Shown here: one piece after another, positions 8,694 to 16,635 of the stretch
How positions within the stretch are numbered: the stretch's first letter is position 1
Layout: every line of letters begins with the position of its first letter
Assembly: GCA_947628105.1 (NCBI GenBank)
Contig: CANQYN010000002.1
Span: 1 to 36,454 of the forward strand
Direction: 5' to 3'
Length of the DNA: 36,454 bases
DNA from: an uncultured Bacilli bacterium
GTDB lineage: Bacteria > Bacillota_I > Bacilli_A > RF39 > UBA660
Made by a program: the position numbers and the translations under genes
The notes under the pieces: generated by a model
What the model was told of the DNA's origin: nothing
Seen by the model: only the letters and a program-made list of their open reading frames with translations
Database searches by the model: none

Positions 8694-10294
8694 TTTTTTC
8701 CCTCTTTTTCAAGAAACATATCAGGAAGATCATTTTCAATCAAAGTATAAGTATCTTTGTCACTAATCTTCCGTAACAATTGAAATGCTTCATAAATATT
8801 ATCAAAAATATGAATTTTTTTATGATCATATTTCTGTTCGATTAACCCCTCATAAATAGGTTTTGTCTGCTTTTTCCCAACTAAGATTACTTCATCTGCG
8901 ACTTCTGTTATTTGTTTCCCAAAACGGAAATTAAGTTCATATTGTTTTTCTTTCAGTTCGATCATACCTGGTGTTACCACAATTTTTTTACCTGGCATCA
9001 AAGCAAGCGTTTCTAATGCCATCTTCGCTCCTACTGGATTAGAATTATAGCCATCATCAATTAAGTTTAATCCCCCTTCTCGTTTTAATTCTAAACGATG
9101 AGGAATCGTTTTAACTCCTTTTACTCCTTGTTTTATTTCATCGATAGTCATTCCTAGATGATAAGCTAATAAAATAGCGGCCAAAATATTATAGATATTT
9201 GCTTTCCCTAACAATTTTGTCTCCATGGAATATTTTTTCTTGTCTCCTTTAAATTGAATATCAAAAGTCATTCCATCTTTTGTTCCTTTGATATTAGAAG
9301 CTTTTAAATCCGCATTTTTATTATCGATGGCAATCCATTGAACTTGACAATGATTTTTAATGTTATACTGGACTTGTTTTTCATCGTCCATATTTAATAT
9401 AGCAAGCCCATCTTCTGGTAATGATTCCACTAATTCAAACTTTGTCTTTTGAATATTTTCTTCTGTTTTAAAGCTTTCTAAATGAGCAACTCCTATCTTT
9501 GTCAAAATCCCATATTTTGGTTTTACAAAATCACATAATTCTTTAATTTGACCTACTTCACAAGCTCCCATTTCTGCGACTAAATATTCGGTAAATTTAT
9601 CTAGATGATTATTGATAGTAAGCATTAATCCATAAGGAGTATTAAAATTTTTAGGAGTTGGTAACGTATCATACTTTACCTGTAAAATATCGGCTAAAAT
9701 ATTTTTACTACTCGTCTTTCCATAACTACCAGTAATCCCTATCACTTGTAAACGGGTATCTTCCTTAATCTTTTTTTTCGCTTTTTGAAAATAATAATAG
9801 TAAACGATTTTTTCGATTGGCTTATTAACAATATTAACAAAATAAATATAAAAAGCATTAAACGAAGCTAAAAGAACAAATAATAAAATTCCTGCTTTTT
9901 CATGAAATAAATATATCAAAGCAAAAACGAGATATCCTATTATCCAAGTCGCAAACATTCTTTTTACTCGTGAAGTAATTTTAAAACTGATTACAACTGG
10001 CTCTTTTTTATATTTCTCTTTGGTAATATAAAATAATAAAAGATAAAAAATTCCTAAAATAAGATAAATTCCTACCTTTAATTTTAATAAAAAGATAGTA
10101 ATAGGAATAAGTAAAATATCCGCTGTTATTAACAATTTTTGTGGATTATTTTTAAGCCATTTTAAATATCGATTGGAATTATTATAAAAATTTTGTTGTA
10201 ACATATGAAAACTTTTTTTCGACTTTATAATAACGTAACTAAAATAACAGATAAAGCAAAAAATAATTTCTAAACTTTTATATTCTATACTCAT
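8690..10294 (-). CDS. murF: Membrane-anchored MurF-like ligase
   Basis: Residues about 1-155 contain several hydrophobic segments (about 8-24, 53-71, 74-91, 116-132 and 135-153) in place of the soluble N-terminal domain of ordinary MurF. The rest is a Mur ligase core: P-loop GSYGKTS (189-195), NTPYG, MGACEVGQI, the probable carbamylated Lys285, a KANIYN segment, HRLE and DDGYNSNP (413-420), the last being the MurF signature. The predicted reaction is addition of D-Ala-D-Ala to the UDP-MurNAc tripeptide. The ATG at 10298-10300 touches the GGAGG ribosome site with no spacing, while the ATG at 10292-10294 lies 6 bases after it, so I take the latter as start (534 residues). This is the first gene of the operon and overlaps murE by 4 bp. 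An alternative is a MurF-related ligase with another peptide substrate. Confidence 0.82.
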   Translation of the reverse strand: MSIEYKSLEIIFCFICYFSYVIIKSKKSFHMLQQNFYNNSNRYLKWLKNNPQKLLITADILLIPITIFLLKLKVGIYLILGIFYLLLFYITKEKYKKEPVVISFKITSRVKRMFATWIIGYLVFALIYLFHEKAGILLFVLLASFNAFYIYFVNIVNKPIEKIVYYYYFQKAKKKIKEDTRLQVIGITGSYGKTSSKNILADILQVKYDTLPTPKNFNTPYGLMLTINNHLDKFTEYLVAEMGACEVGQIKELCDFVKPKYGILTKIGVAHLESFKTEENIQKTKFELVESLPEDGLAILNMDDEKQVQYNIKNHCQVQWIAIDNKNADLKASNIKGTKDGMTFDIQFKGDKKKYSMETKLLGKANIYNILAAILLAYHLGMTIDEIKQGVKGVKTIPHRLELKREGGLNLIDDGYNSNPVGAKMALETLALMPGKKIVVTPGMIELKEKQYELNFRFGKQITEVADEVILVGKKQTKPIYEGLIEQKYDHKKIHIFDNIYEAFQLLRKISDKDTYTLIENDLPDMFLEKEGKK

Positions 10295-10317
10295 TTTCAT
10301 CCTCCAAATATATTTTT

Positions 10318-10326
10318 ATTATATCA
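10318..10326 (-). promoter_or_regulatory. Extended -10 promoter of the murF-murE-alr-asl-asnB-asnB operon
   Basis: The minus strand reads TGATATAAT, an extended -10 element ending 23 bases before the chosen ATG. The region 17 bp upstream is T-rich without a good -35, as expected for extended -10 promoters. It lies after the LCP terminator and before GGAGG, and no other candidate is seen in this gap. Confidence 0.7.
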
Positions 10327-10387
10327 CAGGAATTTCTTGAAAAAAAGTTTTCCCTTCTCTTTTTTTGATTTCTTAAGTTTTATTTAC

Positions 10388-10413
10388 ATAAAAAGAAGGA
10401 TTATTTATCCTTC
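10388..10413 (-). terminator. Rho-independent terminator after the LCP gene
   Basis: On the minus strand a 7-bp stem GAAGGAT / ATCCTTC with loop AAATA is followed by five T. The TAA stop of the LCP gene lies within the hairpin (10405-10407). It marks the end of the capsule locus. Confidence 0.85.
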
Positions 10414-11859
10414 CTGTAAAATGGTTGCGATTTTTTGTTTTGCCTCCGCTATCGAAGTTTGATCGGGAATCATAACATAAAGATTATATTTTAATCCCAT
10501 ACTATAAGTTGGTTGTTTACTACCACTTCCCGTTACACCAAACGTATCGATTTTCCATCCTGTCATCTCATCAATTTGTTTTTTAATAAAGGTAGTAATC
10601 GTATGGCTTGGCATATCTGTTTGAAATGATCCACTCATCGAATTTAAAATACTACTATATTTACTGATAATTACTTGTGATTTTGTCACTTTATTGATAA
10701 TGGCTTTCATTACTTGTTGCTGATTTTCTCCTCGATGTCTATCGCCTGAAGCATAAGCATGTCTTTCCCGAGCAAAAGCTAAAGCTTGTTTCCCATTTAA
10801 ATGATTATATCCTTTTTGAATATTGACACTTCGATCAGTCCAAGCATTAAAAGAAGTATCTGAATAAATATCAATTCCACCAATAGTATCTACTAATTGA
10901 ATTAAAGAATTAAAATTAACTCTAAAATAATAATTAATATCAATATCATATAAATTTTCTAAGGTTTGAATACTTTTTTCAACTCCATAAATTCCCGCAT
11001 GAGTAAGCTTATCTTTTAATCCTGTCGTACCAGCTAATTGAACATAATAATCTCTTGGAGTATTTAACAATAAAATATGATGTGTGGTAGGATTGACAAT
11101 CGCTAATTGATTGACATCGCTTCTTCCTCGCACTGAAGTGACATTTCCATATTGATCGATTCCACTAATATAGACAATAAATGGCTTTTTGGTAACATCT
11201 AATTTTTGATCATCTTCTTTATGAGATTTTACTTTAATATCAAAAGTATATATTGTTTTAATGTTTGATTCAAAATCTTTTATTTCTTCACTTAATAAAG
11301 CAATATATCCTTGTTCTAAACATAAAGCATCGACTTTTTGATTTAATAATTGAGATGCCATATTAGTAGAATTAGTATCTATCTGTTCTTGATAATCAAC
11401 TCTTTTTTCTAATGCTTTTTTAACTTCTTTTTTATTTTGATCGTCTAAATAAGATATTGTTTTATTTGCTAATTCATCTATTTTTGTATAAGGACTATTT
11501 TTTAAGGTAATAACAGAATAAGTGATGGTATCGTAATCGCCTATTTGTAAATCATCAAAGAAATCACTTGTATCATTAATATAGATAGATCCGACAATTA
11601 AAATAATTGATAATATTACACTAATAACATAAGAAAATATCTTTAATGGTTTGGGACACTTCTTCTTAAAAAATGCGAAAAACAATAGTCCAAATACGAT
11701 AAAAAATATAATATATATAATTACTAAATACTTCATAGGTAAAATATTAGCTTTGAAAATAGCCTTTGAAAATAGCGCTAAACTCATTAAACTTAAAAGA
11801 GAAAATAAAAAACTTAATAAACGAAAAATTCGTAATTTTCTTCTTCTTTCACTTCTCAT
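10405..11859 (-). CDS. LytR-CpsA-Psr family polymer-to-peptidoglycan ligase, CpsA-like with three TM segments
   Basis: The protein starts with a basic cytoplasmic tail, followed by three hydrophobic segments (about 14-33, 43-62 and 73-93). Next comes an extracellular region (about 105-215) resembling the accessory domain of streptococcal CpsA/Cps2A, then the LCP catalytic domain (about 230-400). Visible LCP motifs are RGRSDVN (244-250), NTPRD (266-270), FARERH (362-367) and GDRHRGENQQQ. LCP enzymes transfer a lipid-linked polymer to muramic acid, so this is the likely capsule attachment enzyme. An ATG at 11898 would give 13 more residues but has no ribosome site and overlaps a promoter-like element. 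The ATG at 11859 sits 6 bases after GGAGG, so I choose it (484 residues). It follows the flavoprotein gene by 56 bp and ends in a terminator. Confidence 0.88.
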   Translation of the reverse strand: MRSERRRKLRIFRLLSFLFSLLSLMSLALFSKAIFKANILPMKYLVIIYIIFFIVFGLLFFAFFKKKCPKPLKIFSYVISVILSIILIVGSIYINDTSDFFDDLQIGDYDTITYSVITLKNSPYTKIDELANKTISYLDDQNKKEVKKALEKRVDYQEQIDTNSTNMASQLLNQKVDALCLEQGYIALLSEEIKDFESNIKTIYTFDIKVKSHKEDDQKLDVTKKPFIVYISGIDQYGNVTSVRGRSDVNQLAIVNPTTHHILLLNTPRDYYVQLAGTTGLKDKLTHAGIYGVEKSIQTLENLYDIDINYYFRVNFNSLIQLVDTIGGIDIYSDTSFNAWTDRSVNIQKGYNHLNGKQALAFARERHAYASGDRHRGENQQQVMKAIINKVTKSQVIISKYSSILNSMSGSFQTDMPSHTITTFIKKQIDEMTGWKIDTFGVTGSGSKQPTYSMGLKYNLYVMIPDQTSIAEAKQKIATILQEG

Positions 11860-11900
11860 GTTTCTCCTCCTTTTTTTCTTTTTCAATATATCTATCATTC

Positions 11901-11909
11901 ATTTTACCA
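11901..11909 (-). promoter_or_regulatory. Possible extended -10 promoter of the LCP gene
   Basis: The minus strand reads TGGTAAAAT just after the stop of the flavoprotein gene, about 42 bases before the LCP start. The -35 region is poor. If real, it allows the LCP gene to be expressed apart from the capsule operon. Confidence 0.4.
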
Positions 11910-11915
11910 CAAAAA

Positions 11916-13472
11916 TTACTTTTTTTCTTCATGATATTCTTTTTCAGTATTTACATTCCATATATTTGTTTTATCTTTTGAATGATTTAAAATATTTTTT
12001 ATTGTTTCAAAAGAAGTAACCATCGAATGATCCATATTATTATAACGATGTTGTCCATTTCTTCCTACGCAATATAAATTTTCATATTGATTGATATATG
12101 TAATTAATTCATCAATATTATCATACGTATCAAAATAAGCAGGATATGCTTTTTTTACTTTTTCACGATGACTATCAATTACATCATCTTTATCGATAAT
12201 CCCCATCGAAATTAATTCTTCTGTCGCAAATTGAATACATTCTTGATCACTCATATTCCAAAAATTATCGTTTTCATTGCAAAAATATTCTAAACCGATC
12301 CATACGGTTTCATTAGGATCTTTTACCATATAAGGAGACCAATTATTAAATATTTGAATTCTTCCTAATTTGACATTAGGTTCTTGAACATAAATCCAGC
12401 AATCAGGGACAATATTATGTAACGTCTTAATATCTGTCTCATTTTTTAAATTTAATTTGTCGACTAAAATTCCTACCGTTACAAAATCTCGATAAGGTAA
12501 GCCTTGAGCAATATCATAATATTTAGTAGGAACTTTCTTTTTCATGGAAATCACTAAATCCTTAAGAGGCATAGAAGAAATAAAAATATCTCCCTCGATC
12601 GTTTCTTTTTTTGATCCTACTTCACAAATAACTGATTTTATTTTATTTTTTTGATTGTCTATTTGAACTACCTTATAGCCTTTTTGGATAGTACCTCCCA
12701 TTTTTTCAAATTCTTTGGCTACTGTTTCCCATAATTGTCCAGGACCATATTTAGGATAAAGAAATTCTTCAATTAAAGAGGTTTCTACTTTTCCATTATT
12801 TAAATGAAATACTTTTTTAAACATATCTTTAACAATTCCTAAAATAGATAATCCTTTTACCCTTTGCGCACCCCAATCGGCTGAAATTTGTGAAGGATGT
12901 CTTCCCCACAACTTTTCCGTATATTTTTCAAAAAACATACTGTATAATTTTTTTCCAAAACGATTGATATAAAAATTTTCTAAAGAAGTTTCTGGCTTTT
13001 TCACAACTGTTGCTTTTAAATAACTAAAGCCACTAGAAACGGTTCTTCCTACCCCCATATTTTTAAATGTTTGTAATTTCATACTAATAGGATAATCAAA
13101 AAATTTCTTTAAGTAATAAATCCTTGATACTCGGTGTCTTAATAACATAACACGATCGACTTTTTCTGGATCAGGTCCCTTTTTTGGTAACGTTTTTTCT
13201 CTTCCCAAGATTTTGTCATCATAAGAAGGTTTTCCTTGAAGTGGCATGATAGTTTTCCAAAAATCCATTACCTCTTGATTTTTAGAGAAGAAACGATGCC
13301 CTCCAATATCCATACGATTTCCTTTATAATTAACGGTCCTAGAAATACCACCAATATCATTACTTTCTTCTAAGATGATAACTTCATAATCTTTTGATTG
13401 TTTCATCAATTCATAACCAGCAGTAAGTCCTGCAGGTCCCGCTCCAATAATAATTACTTTTTTCTTTTTCAT
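11916..13472 (-). CDS. FAD-dependent oxidoreductase related to UDP-galactopyranose mutase / protoporphyrinogen oxidase family
   Basis: The N-terminus is a Rossmann FAD-binding motif, GAGPAGLTAGYEL, followed by an acidic strand end and the second flavin motif GGISRT. DIGGHRFFS and the W-G-R-H and NGQHRYNN segments are typical of the long (about 500 residue) UDP-galactopyranose-mutase-like proteins often found in surface polysaccharide clusters. At 518 residues it is clearly longer than classical Glf (about 370-390), so furanose formation should not be assumed. It probably carries out a flavin-dependent sugar-nucleotide rearrangement or oxidation in the cytoplasm. It begins after AAGGAG and has its own extended -10 promoter 47 bp upstream. 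It lies 80 bp after the last of three tandem membrane transferases. Confidence 0.8.
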   Translation of the reverse strand: MKKKKVIIIGAGPAGLTAGYELMKQSKDYEVIILEESNDIGGISRTVNYKGNRMDIGGHRFFSKNQEVMDFWKTIMPLQGKPSYDDKILGREKTLPKKGPDPEKVDRVMLLRHRVSRIYYLKKFFDYPISMKLQTFKNMGVGRTVSSGFSYLKATVVKKPETSLENFYINRFGKKLYSMFFEKYTEKLWGRHPSQISADWGAQRVKGLSILGIVKDMFKKVFHLNNGKVETSLIEEFLYPKYGPGQLWETVAKEFEKMGGTIQKGYKVVQIDNQKNKIKSVICEVGSKKETIEGDIFISSMPLKDLVISMKKKVPTKYYDIAQGLPYRDFVTVGILVDKLNLKNETDIKTLHNIVPDCWIYVQEPNVKLGRIQIFNNWSPYMVKDPNETVWIGLEYFCNENDNFWNMSDQECIQFATEELISMGIIDKDDVIDSHREKVKKAYPAYFDTYDNIDELITYINQYENLYCVGRNGQHRYNNMDHSMVTSFETIKNILNHSKDKTNIWNVNTEKEYHEEKK

Positions 13473-13518
13473 AACTTCTACTCCTTTTTGATTTAATTAA
13501 TTTTTTCCAATTATTAAA

Positions 13519-13527
13519 ATTATAACA
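13519..13527 (-). promoter_or_regulatory. Internal extended -10 promoter before the flavoprotein gene
   Basis: The minus strand reads TGTTATAAT in the 80-bp gap between the DUF6020-like cluster and the flavoprotein gene, with no convincing -35. It would let the flavoprotein and LCP genes be transcribed even if the main capsule promoter is off. Confidence 0.6.
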
Positions 13528-13552
13528 TAATACAAACTTTGGTATAAATAAA

Positions 13553-15091
13553 TCATTCGTTTTTATTTACATTTTTATGATTTTTCCACTTTAATGAATA
13601 AATGAGTAAAGGGATAGCACAAAACATTTGAGAACAAACAAACCTTATCTCTCCTCCTGTAATTAATAACATAACGATTAATGTATTACTAATGACAAGA
13701 AGAAATGGCAAATAAGCTTCTAAATTCAATTTCTGCTTAGCAATCATCAACATAAATGAAAAAACGATAATGAAAAGCCCTGTTCCAACCCCAAAAAATA
13801 AATATTTCAATAATGAAGATGAAACTATATTGGTATATCTATCATAATATTCATTAAGTTGTTTTAAAATACTTGAAGACGGAACTTCTGTAACATCAAA
13901 TTTAGAAAAGGAAACACTATCTTCTATTTTCCAAATAGGGCTTGTCACATTTAAGTAAGATCGAAGATACTTGAAAGGATATTTAAAACCATATTTTATA
14001 TAAAGTGTTATAATATCATTAAAATTTTCATTTGCCCAAGTCATATAAAGTTGTTTCCCTTTTGTTTTTAAAGAATTAAAATTAGTAGGACTATAATACT
14101 CTTCCCATGTTTTTTTATCTGCAAATTTATCTAATAACTCTCTTTCTTCTTTGGTTAATGTGGCGTTATTATGATAAATATAAGCGATTTGATTCATCGG
14201 AATTCCTAACATTTCTGTTTTCCCGCCATCAGGAGAAACACCAAGAGAAGAATAAATTGGACCATACAGTAAAAACCGAAATATTACTAATAAAAATCCC
14301 AACATAAGATAAAACTTTCGATATTTTTTATATAACAAAGATAGTACAATAAACATTATTATAATGCTGATAATTCCATTATGTCGGAGCAGCATCACTC
14401 CTAAGCTCATTAGAATAAAAACTATTTTATGACTTACTTTTTCTATCCATTGACCATGAGTAAAAACTAGTTCTATCAATATTAAAGTTCCTAAGAAAAT
14501 CATCCAAGAAAATGGTGTATCTTTACATAGAAACATGCACATTTTCATCACGGCAGGATTGAACAGAAATATGAAAAGAGTAATTAAAGTTCCTTTTTTA
14601 CTTAAGAAATATTTTCGTAAAATATAACAAAAATATAGTAAAATAACTCCTATTAAAATTAATTGAAAAATAGAACAAGACACATAACTATCATATATTA
14701 AAGATGGCAATTTAAAGAATAACAAAGTATGAATAACAGGATGCCAATTACTATAAGTATTTGTATGGGCTTGTCGCCATTGATTTGCGGTATCTACTGG
14801 TTTTAATACTGCCGGATATAAGGCGAAAAAGATAAAAATTAAAATAATACATATAAAAGCCCCATATAATAATAATTCTTTAGAATGAAAATCTTCTTTT
14901 TTAGCTTGTATCTCTCGCGAAATAAACGAAGGAAATAAAAATGATAGAATGATTACTGTTATACCAAATAATACTAATATACTAAACCAAGAAATACTTT
15001 CTCCTACCGTCCAACAAATCGATAAAGAAAAATAAAATGCTAAAATAATAATTAATATTTTTGATAAAAAATTATTTTTTACTTTTTTCAT
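13553..15091 (-). CDS. Polytopic GT-C-like membrane protein (DUF6020-like), copy 3 of 3
   Basis: The 512-residue protein has about eleven hydrophobic segments. A short conserved segment after the third helix contains PAVLKPVDTANQWRQAHTN and WHPV, and a second polar patch contains DGGKTEMLG and MNQIAYIYH; both are shared with the two upstream paralogues. This pattern matches what I recall of the DUF6020 family, which looks like GT-C polyprenyl-phosphate-sugar transferases with an acidic residue on the first large outer loop. I infer a role in adding side sugars to the capsule repeat on the outer face of the membrane. It overlaps the upstream copy by 4 bp (ATGA). No experimental function is known to me for this family. 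Confidence 0.72.
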   Translation of the reverse strand: MKKVKNNFLSKILIIILAFYFSLSICWTVGESISWFSILVLFGITVIILSFLFPSFISREIQAKKEDFHSKELLLYGAFICIILIFIFFALYPAVLKPVDTANQWRQAHTNTYSNWHPVIHTLLFFKLPSLIYDSYVSCSIFQLILIGVILLYFCYILRKYFLSKKGTLITLFIFLFNPAVMKMCMFLCKDTPFSWMIFLGTLILIELVFTHGQWIEKVSHKIVFILMSLGVMLLRHNGIISIIIMFIVLSLLYKKYRKFYLMLGFLLVIFRFLLYGPIYSSLGVSPDGGKTEMLGIPMNQIAYIYHNNATLTKEERELLDKFADKKTWEEYYSPTNFNSLKTKGKQLYMTWANENFNDIITLYIKYGFKYPFKYLRSYLNVTSPIWKIEDSVSFSKFDVTEVPSSSILKQLNEYYDRYTNIVSSSLLKYLFFGVGTGLFIIVFSFMLMIAKQKLNLEAYLPFLLVISNTLIVMLLITGGEIRFVCSQMFCAIPLLIYSLKWKNHKNVNKNE

Positions 15092-16635
15092 TTTATTTCC
15101 TCATTTCTAATTATTATTTTTTTTAGATATAATGCATAAATAAGCAATGGAATTACACATAACATTTGCGAATATACAAATCTTATTTCATATTTTGCCG
15201 TTGTTAACATCATAATAACAGCTGTATTACTTAATACGAGTATATATGGTAAATAGGCATGAAGATGTTTTTTTGACTTTATTATTACAATTGTAAAAGA
15301 TACTATAATACCAAATAAACTTGTTCCTATCCCCATAAAAATATATTTGAATGGTGATGCTTCTACAACAGAAGCATAATCGTCATAAACATTTTTTATA
15401 TAAGAAAATACTTTCGAATGATTTTCTGGTTGAGGCAATGAATCAAAATGAATGGAATCATTTCTAATAGTCCATATAGAACTGGTAACATTTAAATAAG
15501 CACGCAAATATTTATCTGGATATTTCATAGCGTATTTGATATAAAGTTTTATAAGATCATTAAAATTTTCATTTACCCAAGGAATAAATACAGGGCGAAT
15601 GTCATCATCAAATTTAAGAGTATTGAAATTTCCAGGTCTATATTTTTCTTCCCATTTTTTCTTTGGTGCTAATTTATCAAATAAATCCAGTTCTTCAGGT
15701 GTCATTTTTACATTTTGATGGTAAATATAGGCGATTTGATTTAAAGGCACTCCTATCATTTCTGATTTACCTCCATCGGAAGCAATTCCTAATTGATGAT
15801 AAATAGGACCATATAGTAAAAATCGAAATAAGAATAATAAGATTCCCACTATAAGATAAAATTTCCTATCTTTTTTATAAATTAAAATCAAGAAAACTAA
15901 TAAACAAAAGATGCTGATAATTCCATTATGCCGAAATAACATAATTCCTAAGCTCATTAATACAAAAAGTATTTTATGACTTATTTTCTCAATCCATTTC
16001 CCTTTTGTCAGTACTATTTCTATCGAAATTAATGTTCCTAAAAATAAAAGCCATGAAAATGCAATATCCTTTATTAAAAACATCGACATTTTACTAAAAG
16101 ATGGATTCAATACGATGAGCAACAAAACGAGAATGGTTCCTTTTTTACTTAAAAAATATTTTCTTAAAAAGATACAAAAATATAACAAGATAGTGCCAAT
16201 AAAAAGCATTTGAAAAATTGTACAAGATATATAATGATTATAAATTAATGTAGGTAATTTCAGAAATAAAATTGTTTGAACTACAGGGTGCCAATTACTA
16301 TAATTTCCAGTTTGTACTTGTCTCCATTGAGAAGTAATATCAGCATTGATAACTGCGGGATACCACACCAAGAAAGATAATACAAAAACGATAAGAAGAA
16401 TAAATCCATATAAAATGAGTTCCTTACGCATATCTTCCTCTGGTGACTTTTTTAAAGTTATACTTGTTATGGTTGAAAAATATCTTTTCAAAAATAAATA
16501 AGAAATAATAAATATGATTCCTACGCTAAACCAAGAAATACTCTCATTTAAATCCCATCCAATAGCAATAGACAAATAAAATGCTAATAGTATCACTAAT
16601 ATATTATTTAATAAATTTTGTTTCGCTATTTTCAT
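15088..16635 (-). CDS. Polytopic GT-C-like membrane protein (DUF6020-like), copy 2 of 3
   Basis: The 515-residue protein is collinear with its neighbours. It has an N-terminal helix ending CW/GW-L/V-x-ESISWFS, the loop motif PAVINADITSQWRQVQTG followed by WHPV, a central FRHNGI segment, DGGKSEMIG and LNQIAYIYHQN, and a C-terminal EIRFVYSQ helix. The loop Asp in place of the D-T pair seen in the sister copies (NADIT against PVDTA and SSDTQ) is a small difference at the likely catalytic site. It is coupled to both neighbours by ATGA overlaps, so the three are translated as a unit. A distinct sugar specificity for each copy is inference. Confidence 0.72.
   Translation of the reverse strand: MKIAKQNLLNNILVILLAFYLSIAIGWDLNESISWFSVGIIFIISYLFLKRYFSTITSITLKKSPEEDMRKELILYGFILLIVFVLSFLVWYPAVINADITSQWRQVQTGNYSNWHPVVQTILFLKLPTLIYNHYISCTIFQMLFIGTILLYFCIFLRKYFLSKKGTILVLLLIVLNPSFSKMSMFLIKDIAFSWLLFLGTLISIEIVLTKGKWIEKISHKILFVLMSLGIMLFRHNGIISIFCLLVFLILIYKKDRKFYLIVGILLFLFRFLLYGPIYHQLGIASDGGKSEMIGVPLNQIAYIYHQNVKMTPEELDLFDKLAPKKKWEEKYRPGNFNTLKFDDDIRPVFIPWVNENFNDLIKLYIKYAMKYPDKYLRAYLNVTSSIWTIRNDSIHFDSLPQPENHSKVFSYIKNVYDDYASVVEASPFKYIFMGIGTSLFGIIVSFTIVIIKSKKHLHAYLPYILVLSNTAVIMMLTTAKYEIRFVYSQMLCVIPLLIYALYLKKIIIRNEEIK

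Noticed and set aside
10295..10300. Upstream ATG of the membrane MurF-like gene
   Set aside because: It directly abuts GGAGG with no spacing; the ATG two codons later has ideal 6-base spacing.
11651..12019. Plus-strand open frames of 122 and 71 codons across the LCP/flavoprotein junction
   Set aside because: They are antisense to two clear genes, have a T-rich hydrophobic composition with no family resemblance, and no ribosome site.
14107..14307. Plus-strand 66-codon frame inside the DUF6020-like gene, and similar short plus-strand frames at 359-571, 17926-18108, 18734-18946, 22674-22889, 29461-29682, 33579-33779, 34389-34601 and 35158-35373
   Set aside because: All lie opposite or overlapping well-supported minus-strand genes, and none has a recognisable product.
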